Source of the DNA: Anas platyrhynchos
Lineage: Eukaryota > Chordata > Aves > Anseriformes > Anatidae
Length of the DNA: 64,000 bases
Assembly: GCF_047663525.1 (NCBI RefSeq)
Contig: NC_092589.1
Span: 27,215,001-27,279,000 of the forward strand
Direction of reading: 5' to 3'
The number at the start of each line of letters is the position of its first letter. The stretch's first letter is position 1. Made by a program: the position numbers and the translations under genes. The notes beneath the pieces are model-generated. The model searched no databases, was not told where the DNA came from, and was given only the letters and a program-made list of their open reading frames with translations. Positions 27,101-39,399 of this stretch are shown piece after piece.

Positions 27101-29436
27101 TCCTCTTCCACCAGCGCTGCTGGCCCGCTCAGTTTCTTGTTGCAATTCATTTCTACAGGTTTGCAGAAAGCTTTTTTTTTTCCCCAGCTGGTTTATTTTT
27201 GTGTTGGATCACCACGCAAAGGTCAGCTACTGTCAGAAAAAGGGAGAAGGTGAGAGGCAGATCCTTCCACAGCAGCAACAAGCTGCTTGATCAGCTCAGG
27301 CAAACCAGAACCACAAAAGAAAAGTGCCCAGAAATCCTTCTCCCTGATCTTGACACAACTTAGAACAGGTTTATCTCCTTCAGAACAGTGGTATTGCAGG
27401 AGCTGATAGCTCTCATGATACCCACTCAATTACTTGATCCTATCTCATCTTCATCATACAACAGTGTGCAAGAGTGTCTGACACTCATAACTATCTCCAA
27501 CTGGAAAAGGTAAAATGTAACCACAGGCATATACAGAAACCTCCCTCCCTGCATACTACAATCCTTTTAAAACATTAATTTTTTTTTTTTTTTAAAGGAA
27601 CACCTTGAAGATGACCCAAATGAACAACATCCAGTAGTGACATCCCAGGCAACAGCTGGTACAGTTCTCCACTGAGGAAGCCCACAGAGCCTGAAGCCTC
27701 CTCAGAGGAGGATAAAACAGACCTTGGTGGGGGCTAATGACAGCTGTTTACTCCAATGAACCTTAATTTGTCTGCAGAAGGCAAGTGAGAGCATTTTCAG
27801 CAGCAAGTGCTTCCTGGTGCAACAGAATCCTCTTACAACATAATCTTTTCACCCTGTTTTCCCTCAGCTCCCTTCTACCCACTGAAGACAGGAGCCATTT
27901 TTTGCTTCAGAATTCCTCTATGTGCAATATTACCTTATTGGAAAGGACTGCTATGACAATGGCAAAATTCTTCCAATACACAAGTCCTAAGTCTCTGCAC
28001 AAGCTACAAAGGTGTACGGTTGTACATTAATAAGGACGCACCATGGATTATTAAAGAAACCACTGACAAACTCAGAACTGGTAACTGCCTGAAGCATCTG
28101 TTAATATTCATACTGCTTGCGTGTGCTCTTTGAGCTCAACTCCAAAGAAAGCTGAATAAAAGCAGCAACATACTTTTCTGAAGTGTTAAGGATGTACAGT
28201 TTCTCTTTCCTAATGTTTACGTATCAAGTGTTTCGCTTTCCAACACTGCTACTGTTCAAGGTGCTTACAGTCTCTTCTTACTGCCTAGAACAGCACTACA
28301 AACTGATACAGAGGCACCTGAGAAACCTACACAGGACTGAGAGAAACAAGAAGCAAGAAGAAGCATTTAAGAATCCTTATTAAATGGTTGCTGAACTAAC
28401 AGAAAAGTCTTACTACAATTATTCAACATTTTAAAGATAGAAGGGGTCTCTGGGTAAAGTAACACTGATGGTAGAGGGAGAGCAGGAAGGAGTGACATTA
28501 AACAAGCTCCTCTGAAGAAATCCATATGCAGCCTTATGAACTGAGTGACTACTGACTTCCTGAGGTCTCACCTACTTTTAAATTTGGTTTTCAAAGTACA
28601 GCACTGATAGCTATTTGCCTCTACCTTGCAAGAATCTCTGCTTAAAACATGAGAAAAACAGAGGAGAATTAGAACACTGTATGAAAAGGTTAATTTCTTC
28701 TCAGCTGTAACATCTGAAAGCCTTCTCATTCTTCCTTCTCTTGGTATTTTAGATGCCCAACAGAAACTCTCAGAGCCACCGAGCAGCAAATCTCCCAAGG
28801 TACCTAAAAGGATGCTTTATTCTTCGCACTGTCGGCGATTATCTGTCAGCCCACAGTTAAAGAAAAAAGAACTGGTGCTTTGCTGACCCCTGTAAGGGCT
28901 CCTTGTAGACATTATCTCCCGTCCAAGCAAGCAACCTCAACCAGACCACGTCAACAGACATACCTCTACTGCCGGTATCTCCTGCAGAAAGGGCTCAGCG
29001 TTCCAGACATCCCTCCCCTGCTGCAGCGCCAAAGACCACGCTACACCTGCCTCAAACACAGCTCCTCGCTGCTCCTACGCCCAGGGCTACCCCAGCGCCC
29101 CGCAGGCAGCGCCAGGAGCCTGCTGCGGACACGGGGCTGCGCCACTGCCCCCGACTCTCCCCGGCTGCTTCCACGGGGCCGTTAAACGGCCGCCCCCGGA
29201 GCCACCGCGAGGGCGGGGCGGCCGCCGGGCCCCGGGCTGGCCCCGCCTCTCTCGCGCGGCCCGGCCCGGCCCGGGGTGGCCCCTCCCGGGAGCCCCTCAG
29301 CGGGCACTGCAGGGCCCCGCCCGCGCCACCGCCTCTTCCGCCTCCCGGGCCCAGCGGCGCCGCGGCCTGCGCCCGCCGAGCCCTCCGCACCCCGAGGCGG
29401 CGCTGCCCGCTGCCCGCCGCCCGCCGCCGCCCTTAC
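15185..29436 (-). other. LYST intron 1, 5' part
   Basis: About 14.2 kb of mostly unique, AT-rich DNA. Noted inside it: a CTCF-like core on the minus strand at 17131-17144, a T9G27 run at 20560-20595, a T run near 27577-27594, and rising GC content from about 28.85 kb into the promoter island. I found no exon with both convincing splice sites and recognisable protein. Non-coding 5' exons cannot be excluded. Confidence 0.75.
20560..20595 (+). repeat. T9-G27 homopolymer tract
   Basis: Nine T followed by an uninterrupted run of 27 G on the plus strand, preceded by TGG/GTGG-rich sequence. The LYST transcript would carry C27. Length is likely polymorphic and prone to sequencing error. Confidence 0.9.
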
Positions 29437-29530
29437 CCGCTCGTCGCTCCGGCAGAGCCGCGGCGCCCGCCCGCCCGCGCCGCTCTTATCCCGCCGCCGG
29501 CCTCCCGGCAGCCCATGGCGGGAGGGCCCG
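29437..29530 (-). other. LYST: probable LYST non-coding exon 1 (5'UTR; 5' limit approximate)
   Basis: Coding exon 1 has only seven bases of leader, so a further upstream exon must exist. Inside the CpG island the minus strand offers a strong donor, GAGCGG|GTAAGG, with the last exon base at 29437. The sequence just upstream on that strand is GC-rich and contains an ATG within CCGCCATGGGC at about 29514-29518. If the start site lies further up, this could open a short upstream reading frame. The transcription start cannot be fixed from sequence, and 29530 is a placeholder. Additional non-coding exons in the 16.5-kb intron are possible. Cap-analysis or full-length cDNA reads would settle it. Confidence 0.5.
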
Positions 29531-29558
29531 GCCCGGCCCCGCCGCGCCGCCCGCCCCC

Positions 29559-29572
29559 GTCGCCATGGCAAC
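29559..29572. promoter_or_regulatory. palindromic X-box (RFX-type site)
   Basis: The sequence GTCGCCATGGCAAC fits the RFX consensus GTNRCC(N0-3)RGYAAC at every position, with a two-base spacer. It lies about 120 bases upstream of the proposed exon 1 donor and next to the GC-box array. RFX-family occupancy is inferred from the motif alone. Confidence 0.55.
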
Positions 29573-29601
29573 GCCCGCCCCGCCCCGCCCCGCCCCGCCC
29601 C
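29572..29601. promoter_or_regulatory. tandem GC boxes (Sp/KLF sites)
   Basis: Pentamer repeats of CCCCG give several overlapping CCCCGCCCC boxes directly beside the X-box. This is the likely core of the TATA-less LYST promoter. The exact number of bound sites cannot be told from sequence. Confidence 0.65.
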
Positions 29602-29658
29602 ACCTGACGCCGCCGCTCCCGCTCCGCCGCCACCGGCGCGCGGAAGAGAGGAGGGGAC

Positions 29659-29690
29659 GGGGGGGGGGGGGCGGTGTCACGCGCGCGCGC
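29659..29690 (+). repeat. G13 run followed by CG-alternating tract in the promoter
   Basis: Thirteen G (29659-29671), then a short spacer, then an ACGCGCGCGCGC run near 29679-29690. Such DNA can form quadruplex and Z-DNA structures; function is inferred only. Confidence 0.75.
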
Positions 29691-29695
29691 CAGAG

Positions 29696-29700
29696 CCAAT
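29696..29700 (+). promoter_or_regulatory. CCAAT box
   Basis: GAGCCAATCGGC is a good NF-Y type CCAAT motif, inside the CpG island and upstream of the proposed LYST start. NF-Y sites work in either orientation. A perfect GGGGCGGGGC Sp1 box follows at 29751-29760. Confidence 0.5.
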
Positions 29701-29770
29701 CGGCGGCGCCGCCTGGGTGACCGGCGGGGAGGGGAGGTGCGAAAACACGAGGGGCGGGGCTTGCGGCGTA

Positions 29771-29850
29771 AGCCACGCCCACTGTCCCTTAGCCCACGCC
29801 CACTACCCATTAGGCCACGCCTACCATCCCTTAGGCCACGCCCCCCGTGG
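29771..29850. repeat. promoter minisatellite, about 3.8 units of 20-21 bp with CCACGCC core
   Basis: Four successive units begin at 29771, 29791, 29812 and 29833. Each starts with AG, then 0-2 bases, then CCACGCC. The first three end in a short pyrimidine-rich tail close to CCCTT or CCATT. The units differ by a few substitutions. Each core reads GGCGTGG on the other strand, the type of site bound by KLF/Sp factors. The array sits at the upstream edge of the LYST CpG island. Confidence 0.8.
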
Positions 29851-29900
29851 TGCCCCAGTTGGCTCCATAGTGCTGGGGTCATGGTGCCCACCGGGGTTAC

Positions 29901-32900
29901 CCTTCAGGCACCCGGCCTCGCCTGCCACAGCCTACATGCTCGTGAGGCGACTGCTTCACGCAGACACCAGGGGCTTTGCGCCCAGGGAAGGGCAGCAGCG
30001 GCGCAGGGCACGAGGAGGAGGAGGGTGCCCCGCTCTGGGTGCAGACTCCCAAACGTCTGCGTGAAGCCCCTGCGCTTCCTGCGGCCCCGAAGGCAGAGAA
30101 GTCTTCGCTACCTCTCCACCAGAGCTTCCTGTTTACCAGAAAGCGGAGAGAGCACTGCTTTATCTGCCTTGCAGATCCTGCTGAAGTAATAACCATGCCT
30201 ACGTGTCCCTCTGCCGTGCTGGTTGCTGCTCTGCCATGCCACAAAGCTCGTGCCCATCGGTACCTCCAAGGCTCAGGGTTGCTGCCCAGCTTTCCCCATC
30301 AGCAGGCACCACACAGAGCCAGCAGGACACTCAGAGTTGTGCGTTGTCTTTGGTTTCCTCAGGGAGACCAGAGAAATGAGGCAGCCCGGACATTGCCGGG
30401 GTGTGTGGCAGAATTTAAGCAGCGGCAATGGAAAGGAAGACAGACAGATCAGAAGTACAGCAATACATCAACACACCCCTGGATATCAGCTTTGGTATGC
30501 CAGGAATATAAGCATTTTGGACTGATAACTTCTACTGAAACTATGAGTTTTCAGATAAGAACTGGTCACCACACTTGAATACATGAGTGATTTTTGCAAG
30601 GCATCTGTTGCAGTCTTTGGAAGAGAAGATGATCGTAGCCTATATTGAAATGCCCTGAAACGGCTCTCATGTACACGCTATAAAAAGATTATAAACTATA
30701 TGGAATAATAAAAAAAATAAATAAATATGTTGAGAAAGGTAAGTAAATGAAATTAAAGATTTTATCAGAACATTAATGTTCTCTCTAGAATGCTTGAAAG
30801 TGCAACCTATCTTTCAGATATGTGGATTTTCTTTAATTACGATAATTAAAGCTCCTGCTGATATGGCAGCATGCCTGCTGTTCAGTTTGAAATCTGAGTT
30901 TTACCATAAAATACTATGCATGAGGGAATTGATTCTGAATTCATGTGCGTCAATATAAATTTGCAGCAGCTCTATTAAAGTGAGTAACATGACCCCAGTT
31001 CATGCTTCAATAACTTTAAATCAAGTCTAGTTCTTTGTATCAACAGTAATTCACTGCTGACTCCCTTTATTTTACAAGCATCATCTGAATCTCTCTTGAA
31101 TCTGTAAGGTTTTTCAGCAGAATTCTTCCTAAATTGTAGCATTCTGCTATAATTCTCCCTCCTCTGCAAACATGCAGGTGGTACTAACATGGAAACCAAG
31201 CAAGATACAAGACGATAAATGGCATTTTCCTCTTATTCTCTTGAACAACAGAACAAGCCCACACTGCTGATACCTGCACAGGTAGCATCAGTACCCATAT
31301 TCTTCAGTATGTGGTGTTAATGTTCACAGGCAGTGGATTTAAATCAGTGGTTCAAAAATTTTAGGGGTCAATGGGCCAATGTGTTATTCCAGAACTTCCT
31401 AGGTACCCACTACATTTCGTAAGCCACCGTCTACTCTTGTCATCAAAGTTTCAGCTGAAAACATTACAAAGGCAATGTAAGGCGTGGATTTTGCGGGCCA
31501 TTTCTACAATCATATTCACTCTTTCTTTTCTAATGCCTATTTACCTGTCTAGGAAAATCTATCTGTGTTTTAATGGTATAAAAAAAAAGTCACTAATAAA
31601 AACTGAGGAGTGATACATACAATATGTGAGATGGCTTGAAACCACCATCTTAAATCAGAGAGGTTTTTGGAAAGGATATCTTAGCTCAGATTTGCAGAGG
31701 ATGAATATTGGCCTGTTTTCCCAAGGAAGCACCATACTCCACTTTTTCCTATGCTACTGTAAAAAATCTGAAAGAGTGAGAAAAATGGTAAAGTAGTTTT
31801 GCACTTGGGGAATCAGTGAATTGTCTGAGAGATTCATTAGGACAACATGCTAGTTTAAATGTGGGTAACATACAGTGTGTTTATCATGAGAAGCAGTCTG
31901 TGAGTTGATGCACTTCCAGATGAATGTTGGAGGAGGTAGCTGTAGAGCAAATTCAAGGATACACAAAGCCAGGCTGGTCATGTTTCATGTCTGGGTAATT
32001 CATTTTTGACTAGCTGACCCTAGTGGAATAGAAAGACCAGAGAGGAGAAAACGAAAACATTATTTAATGGGTAGAGCACAAAGGCAAAAATAAATTAGGT
32101 TACAGATCCAAAAAGATCTGAAAGCACAGAAGCTCTGGGAAACCTTCTCTTGTTGCTCAGGCTTGCCTGCTGCAAGCAGGGCTGCATTCCCAGTGGTGCC
32201 TGACTCGTCACTGCAGTAATTCCTGGCCAGCACAAAGCTGACATCAGGATGTCTTTACTGGTGGTTCTTGTTGCAGTTTGCAGAAGAGATGAGCAGGTAG
32301 TGGAGAGCCTGCCTGTAGCACACTGCATGATCCCTGCATTTGTGCTATGTGTAGTCTCTATGAATCGGCAAGTCTAGCTTGACCAGCCTTGGCTTTGCTA
32401 CTTGGAAGGAATTCCTCCAGTTTAAAGTTTACTTTAAAACACTTGAGGTAAATTGCTAATCACTGAATTAGAAGTAAAATGCCTTTGGTGTAGTGAGTTT
32501 GAATGATATAAGAAAATTTGATTGAAATCAATTTCTACAGGAATGATTGAAGTTCGAGTAATTCACACTACAAGGACTGAGAGAAGCCAAATGAGAAATG
32601 CAAATAATATGAGAGGATGAATACATATATACAGCACTTTAATTTACACTTTCTCATGGCTCCCAAATGTATGAACCACACCAGATCATCAATCACCTCA
32701 TACAGTTACACATTGTCATGTGTCGGTAACAATGTCTACAGCCCAGTCCCCATTCTACAGTAAATAAACAGGCAAAGGATGAGCTCCTGAGCTGAGCCAG
32801 CAAAGCTGAGGTGAAATCTGAGGAAAATCAGCAAAGGTAGGTGCTCAATGTTTACACAGACAGTTCCCTCTTGGTACTTAACACCACCTTCAGCTCTGGC

Positions 32901-33000
32901 ACAGGAGATGAATTTGGCAAGAGGAATGATGATGCAGGGAAAACAACAGGGTGCACTAGAGCCAGCCTGGACAGCACACAGGGCCTGCTTTGTCTGTCCT
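29901..33000. other. intergenic DNA upstream of LYST, first segment
   Basis: The first 700 bases still carry moderate GC and long chance open frames on both strands. Beyond 30.6 kb the sequence is AT-rich and unique. No splice-bounded, recognisable exon was found. Confidence 0.6.
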
Positions 33001-34430
33001 GGAACAAACATGGCTCATGAAGCAGCCCCTGTGACAACGCTCAGCCTTTGTGCCTTCCTGCCTTTCTGTAGGAGGCACTTTCTCCAGATTAGCATTCTCG
33101 GACAGACGCTAGCCCTGGAGACACTGCAGGCCACAAAGCTAAATTTCAGATGCTCTCAGCCTCTGCAGCAGCCTGGGCTGTCCTGACAGGAACGTGCCCA
33201 TTCCCCTTCACACTTGCCTGTGTTTTCTGTTCCTTCTCCAAACATCTCCAGAATTGCTCCAAGTCACTCGTTTGATGCCATGAAGTAGCTTACAGAAAGA
33301 GAGCATGACATTGATTCGAGGCAAGGAATTGAGCCAGTTTTGCAGGTTTATGTAACGCGGCGGAGCTCTGCAGGTATTTAGTTGCATTAAATAATTCAGC
33401 AGGGTGGCTGTCTGAAGTGCAACAGTTTCTTTGTTCCACATGAAAGGTGATTCACGCTTGGAAGGCTTCAGACACATATCCAGCAACCGGCACTGACTTT
33501 TTTTTGGAAACATACGCATTTATGGAACCAGAGACTAGCTCCCAGCACCCCTCCAGGCCCTCTGCCAAATCTTCTCATTTTCTGATGATAAGGCCAAATC
33601 CCGTTCACTGTTTTGTCAGCGTTTACTGCTTTCAGCAGAGTCACCCTGGAGTCATGCTGGTGTAAAAGGGTTTGCTACGATCTTCAGTGTTTCCCCAGCC
33701 CCCCCCACACACCTCCCCAGACCCTCCCCACCAGCACTCCCCTCATTGCTGACCTAACACAGGAGCTGGCACACAACCCCCAGGTACAGACATCACTCCC
33801 CGCTTCTGACCTGTCCCAGACAAGCACCACAATACGCGCAGCAGCTACTACTCACTCACCCCGGGCTCTTTGGTCCTCGTGCCAGATGTGGGGCCTCTCA
33901 GGATCTGCACCACTGGGCTGCAAAACTCTCCAGAAAGCACCCATAGCAGTGCCCTCCCACCTCCCCTCAGGCTGGTTTTCCCGCACCTCGTCCCACAGCA
34001 CACCCTGGCACAAGACAGGAGGGAATGGCCCTCCTTGGACACCTCTCTCTGTCATCGATCGTCCCCTTCTCTATGCAGCTCACCCTTCCCTTGGAAATTA
34101 GGCATTACTCCAGGGAATAAAAGCTATTTAAAAACCTGCAGGGCATACCTGGTTTCCTCAGAGAGCTGGAGCTACAAAGCAAGGGGGCAGTGGCACAGTG
34201 TTACACGGGTATCCTCCTTCTGGGGACTCCTCTGCTAGCCTTGGATACAGACCCAGTAGGAGTGATGCTGCATCTGCACAAGCTGCTGCAGTGAAGCCTT
34301 GGAGTTTCTGCGGGATGAAATCACAGCTTCCTTGCTGCTGTGCTCTGGCTCCATTTCAGCTTCACATAAGCAGCCTTTTCTGCAGACGTTCGGAGTTTGG
34401 AGATTGCTTTGTTTTGCTTTTGTTTGGGTC

Positions 34431-34472
34431 AAAATAATAATAAAAATAATAACAATAATAATAATAAATAAA
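34431..34472 (+). repeat. AAT-rich microsatellite
   Basis: Imperfect run of AAT/AATA units, about 42 bases. Confidence 0.85.
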
Positions 34473-36683
34473 GCAAAGAAAGATTAAAAGAAACACATCC
34501 AGGCTTTTACTATCAGTGGTGCGGGGCAATGAATAAAAAATGCAGACAGCTACAAAGATTGTGCTAAGTGGTGCAAGAGGCTAAAAGCTTTCCAATATGC
34601 CATTCTATTGTGTTCGCTTGAGTATTGCATACAGGCATATCAAAAGGGAACGCTTCAGCCTTAAGGCAAAATTCATGAACTGAGAAGACTGTCTGAAGAA
34701 CTCAAAACTCTGTCCAGTTTTGCCAAAAAGCTTTCAATGAGCAAATCTGAACTGATTTTCAAATAAAAGTTTCTTGTTTCCAGTTGATGCTATTTCTCTA
34801 ATCACAGCATTAAAGAAAATAAAAGGGTCATCAAACCACGCAACTCAAAATCTGCAGCTGCATCTCTGAGCCTGTAATTTCAGATACCTTTTTTTGAATT
34901 TTCATTTCCATAACATCTGCAAGAATAGGAAGGCCAGGACCCCCTTCTGCTAGTCATAATAAAGAAATTATGTTTGTTCTAAAATACCAGATGAGTGCAT
35001 ACAGTTGCACAGGCACCAACCAACTCTTTTGTGGCTAACACTGGCTTGCTATTTTCAGCTAAAGGGGAAGAGACCCAAAGCCATGACCTCTTGCAGACAT
35101 TGCTCTGGCTTTGCTCTGTGACCACGATGGCAGCTGCCAGGTGCTAAAAGCACCGCTGGAGCACAGAGGTTGGCAGCAGTTCCTCGCTTCCTGTGTGATT
35201 TTCCGAGCCCTCAGCTAAGAGGTGTCCATGCAATGTTTATTTGTCTCACAGAGTCAGCCTTTTAGACTGCTTCCTTGAGCTCCGCTGCCACATATTACCA
35301 GGTCAATTTACCCATTGGTCTCGATACGCTGAATTACCTCTTACGATTTCTCCTGTCAGTGCAATATGGTCTTGGGATTTGCCTCTAATATTTTCTGGGT
35401 AGGTTCTACGTCCTGCAGTCACACCTACATCTCAGGGTGCTGAGACTGAGTGCTAGGAAGGCAGTGCTGGTTCTCATCTGGTCTTGCATCTGGCTGGATC
35501 AGCCCACTGACCCAGCTGAAAAACGATCTGCTGCTTTTCCAGGGCAAGTTTTCAACCAGATCAGCTTGCTGACCTGTTTGATGGCGTAGTCACAAATATT
35601 GTGCCAGCACAAGGGAGGGGGGCATGCACCTGCAAGATGAAGGGCAGCACCATCCTTTTTGATTTCAGCCTCACAAGCCTAACCATGAAAGCAAACCTTA
35701 CCGTGTATTCTCTGAATAACCTCCATGCAGGCTATGTGCAGTTGTATGGTGCTGGATTCTGCATCTACAGTCAGCAGGTCCACACCACCTTAGTTTTAGA
35801 GGGGTCACTCCAAATATATGGTTGTCTGAGGGGGAACTCACACACTCTCTGTGCCTGTAGCAGTTTGTATAAAGGAAGAGGATACAGCTCACCGTCAGTG
35901 CAATGTTGATGGAAACATGTAATCACTATTTAATTTGACTTCTCAATTTTGGAAAGTTCTTGGAAAGTCTCCAGGCATAAATGTACTTCTTGTACTTATA
36001 CCAACAGAAAGCTTCTTCTCAGTTTCAGGGAGACAAAACCTGGCACAGGAGGCAATGAAATACTATAGCAGAATTCGGAGTCTGACACAGAAACCTAAAA
36101 TAATCCCTTCATTAGTGCTGTAGCATCTTCCTGTCATAAAATGACTGACAAATCTGTCATAATGCCTAAGGATTTATGAAAAGAATGATGGCTCTTTAGA
36201 GTTTTTCTTAGAAATTGGAAATCTGCAGTAATCCCTAGGCATGAGATTTGTCTGATCTAAGTTCATTCCCCCATAAATTAGATGCACAATCTAAAAAACC
36301 ATTCCTATATGGCCAGTGGGGACAGATAGGAACCAAAAGACAAGTTACTCTGTCCTAAAAGAGGTTTGCAGCATAAGTGGGATGAACTGGCCCCTGAAAA
36401 TGCTCCTCTCCCTCTCTCTCCACTGACTATAGAAAGAGCCTAGGGAGCTGTCCTAAACTGACTGAAGTTAGGCTAGATGCAACCCATCCTTGCTTCTTCT
36501 AGGCTCAATTTGAACCCACACGTGTGTACGTGTTATGGGCAAACTTACACTACACACCAACTGCTTGCGTACATGCCTCCATCTCCCCCAAAAGAGGCCC
36601 TGAAAGCATGCAGGCATGTTCAGAAACTGTCTAGTGATAACCATCAGAGAGTCCGAGAGTCCATGCTATGACAACATCCTCAG

Positions 36684-36688
<5 letters not shown>

Positions 36689-36718
<30 letters not shown>
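36689..36718 (+). repeat. T30 homopolymer
   Basis: Uninterrupted run of 30 T. Flanking DNA shows no rc-AATAAA signal or target-site duplication that would mark a processed retrocopy. Confidence 0.9.
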
Positions 36719-37353
36719 CTGGTGAATGGCAACAGTGCGGTGAAGTTGCACACACTTGAGCTGAGTGACAATTGCTTGTACTGCTTTAAACATCTGGAGG
36801 CTCTAGCCACAGACAGTGCTCCATCACAGCACACGCTATGCACACAAACACTCCCTATTACAGGAATGTGTGGCATATGGATTCGAAGCTATAGTCTTAT
36901 TGAGCATTTAAATGATTTTTATGATTCACATAAAGTTGATAATCTGTTTACATGTGCCACTTTTCTCCAGCTTTCATAACCCCTAAGCTGTGTGCCCTAC
37001 CAGAATCCCTACGGTCACAGTGGCCAGCCCTTTAAAAACCTCTCGTTCCCTTTTGTTACAGCCTAAGGGCTATAACTGCAAAGTGACCTTGACAAATTTA
37101 AGCAGGAGGAAGTTTGGTACCAATAAAAAGGCATGAGAAAGTCATGCACAAAAGGAGATGATACAGGAGCAGGGGTGCAGAAGGCCAAAGGCAGGGTGGT
37201 GTTCAGCTCCTGCTCGTTCTGTGTGTGCCCAACAGCCTGGGAGACTGACACAATCACCTGGTGAAGGTTCAGCAGTCCTCAGTACCTTAAGGTCTGGAAA
37301 TGCTCTTCTGGCAGAATACAAGAGCATCAGGCTTCCAGGTCTTAGTGCATGCT

Positions 37354-37383
37354 GTACAAAATTAGTTTGTACAAAATCAGTTT
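37354..37383 (+). repeat. 15-bp tandem duplication
   Basis: Two adjacent copies of GTACAAAATYAGTTT, differing at one base. Confidence 0.85.
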
Positions 37384-39340
37384 GTCACTTCCTGGCTCAT
37401 GTTCAGATAAGACATAAGTCCTACCATGATCACAGTTTTAAACAAGACACTTGTGCTCAGACCAGATTGCCAGTACATGCAATTTGGGAACAGAAAAGCC
37501 TACATGCTGCACACACTCAGCACTGAAGTGACACCATGTACATGGCCTGTGTGTGTCACAGCTGATGGCGATGGAGTCAGATTGATGGAAATGGCTTCCT
37601 TCAGGCAGAACAGTCTGGTTGCTATGCCATTTCTGAGCCCTCTGCTTACTTCTGTTACTGGAAATGACTTACATCGGTTTCTAAATCTGTCTCTATTGAT
37701 TAGCACTTAGTGAGTGGCTGCATGGCTGAATATAATGATCATGACTCCCACGCCTTTTGTTATTCCTGATGCACAGAAGATTGTTCTTTCCTTTTTTAGT
37801 TGCAGGATGTTCTTGTTATCTCAGCTTAGGGTTGTGCATACCTCATAGCCCATGGTATTTAGGAGTTGCTTTTAAACTATTTTATGCTGGCAACAAATGG
37901 TGGGGGGGGGAAGGAAGAAGTCTGTATTGCTAAATTTGAATGAAGCTATGACTATCTTCCAAAACATTAAGAAGATATAAAATATCACATAGCTCACCAG
38001 TTGTTATTGCACTAGGTATTTTACCGGCTATCTTTATTACTGAAAATGCTTGGGTTTCCTACAAGTATATTCATTACACTTACAAATGATTTTGGTTTAC
38101 ACTGCATGTAAGTCTATGCTTTGACTGAAATATAAACTTGATCTTTCATCAGAGGAGTCCATTAGTATTTTCCTTTACATGCAGTCATTGCAAATATCAC
38201 ATTATACAGTCACCACTACCTGGCAAGCTGCTGGATCGTCTCTGTAATGATTTCTTGACTGTGGCATTATACTTTTGGTGCTACTATGATTATAGCTCTA
38301 AATAACTTTTACTTAGCTCATGCGTTCCAGCTCCTCTTCTGAGGAAAACTTGATATCAGATGCCAATTAATAGTAAATATAAATTAATTCGGCCATTTTC
38401 TTCAGCACAAAAAACAGTCATCCTAGTAAGAGTTAGCTGAAAACACAAGTAAAATTATGCATGATTACACAAGTGGACAAAAGTACTTCATCTCAAAATT
38501 TGTTGTGTATGTTCAGGAAGACTCTCAGCTAAGACAGCAACAATAACGCCAGTGTAGTTCAGTGAAAAGAGAGCACACAGACCATTATGGTATGTAATTT
38601 GTCCGGTCATGCGGTATTCATGTCGTAGCCTTTTCCACAACAGCCCTGTAACGTCTGCATTACCATGGATCGGTGTCAGTTCTGGTTCTCTAGGGTTTGC
38701 TGGGGGTGATTAAGCTGATAGTTTAAGTTCCTGTAGAGGTTTCTTGAATTGTTCGTCTATCTGCTCTGGTGTTCCATTCACCTCTGTGTCAACACGTCGC
38801 AGAAGTGCCTGGCACATGTTTCAGGGTGGCCTCACTGCTGTGCTTCTAGTCAAATGGTGGAGCTGTGGTGTGGCACTGCCAAGCTCCTTGTAGGGGCACA
38901 GTTACACTCATCTCCTCATCCAGCACTTCTGCAGTTGCTATTCTTCATTTTGGGACTAGGGAACAACAGTTTATAATGAGTCTGAATCTAAAAGAGGTCA
39001 CAAAGACCTGTTTCAAGCACAGCATGGATCCATCCCACCAGACTGCCATTCAAAGGTATCTGACAACAATATGAATTTGGGGAGCCATCTTCAAGTCTCT
39101 GGCTCTCCCTCCACAGTTCTGGGGTGTCCTGTAACCACCTCAGCTGTCTCTCAACTCTTTGTGACCAGAATGAAAGAGAATGAAAGCTGATCATTCACCT
39201 TCATCCTTTGGCAGAGAAAATGACTTAAAACTGTTGCTGGCACTGGGGGACTGAGTGGAGTAGCCCAGCAGATATAACAGTACTCCGTCACCTCACCCTG
39301 TACAACAGAGCTCCCATGAGAAAACAAGAGGCTGCTGCTT

Positions 39341-39399
39341 CAAGTCACTGCAGCTGGTGTCCAAGTCACTGCAGCTGGTGTCCAAGTCACTACAGCTAT
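39341..39399 (+). repeat. 21-bp tandem repeat, about 2.8 copies
   Basis: Units start at 39341, 39362 and 39383 with CAAGTCACTGCAGCTGG. The first two are identical. The third is partial with one or two changes. The unit is a multiple of three and lies in a 118-codon open frame (39316-39672), where it would encode repeated SHCSWCP. No evidence that this frame is used. Confidence 0.9.

Larger units (their letters stand above)
29050..29900. promoter_or_regulatory. LYST: CpG island at the LYST 5' end
   Basis: This is the only stretch of the window dense in CG dinucleotides; the core is about 29160-29760. It lies where the LYST first exon is expected and has no TATA box that I can place with confidence. 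It holds GC boxes on both strands, an X-box, a CCAAT motif, a 13-base G run and a CG-alternating tract. The pattern is that of a broad, housekeeping-type promoter, which fits the near-ubiquitous expression of LYST. CpG-island promoters often fire in both directions, so a divergent plus-strand transcript is possible. GC density falls off quickly beyond about 30.1 kb. Confidence 0.85.

Noticed and set aside
29182-30064. Several overlapping open frames of 100-262 codons on both strands in the CpG island
   Set aside because: GC-rich DNA has few stop codons. The translations are Pro/Arg/Gly/Ala-rich with no domain, and they overlap on opposite strands.
33208-33519. 103-codon minus-strand frame
   Set aside because: No recognisable family, no supporting splice sites or promoter; length is within chance for a window this size.
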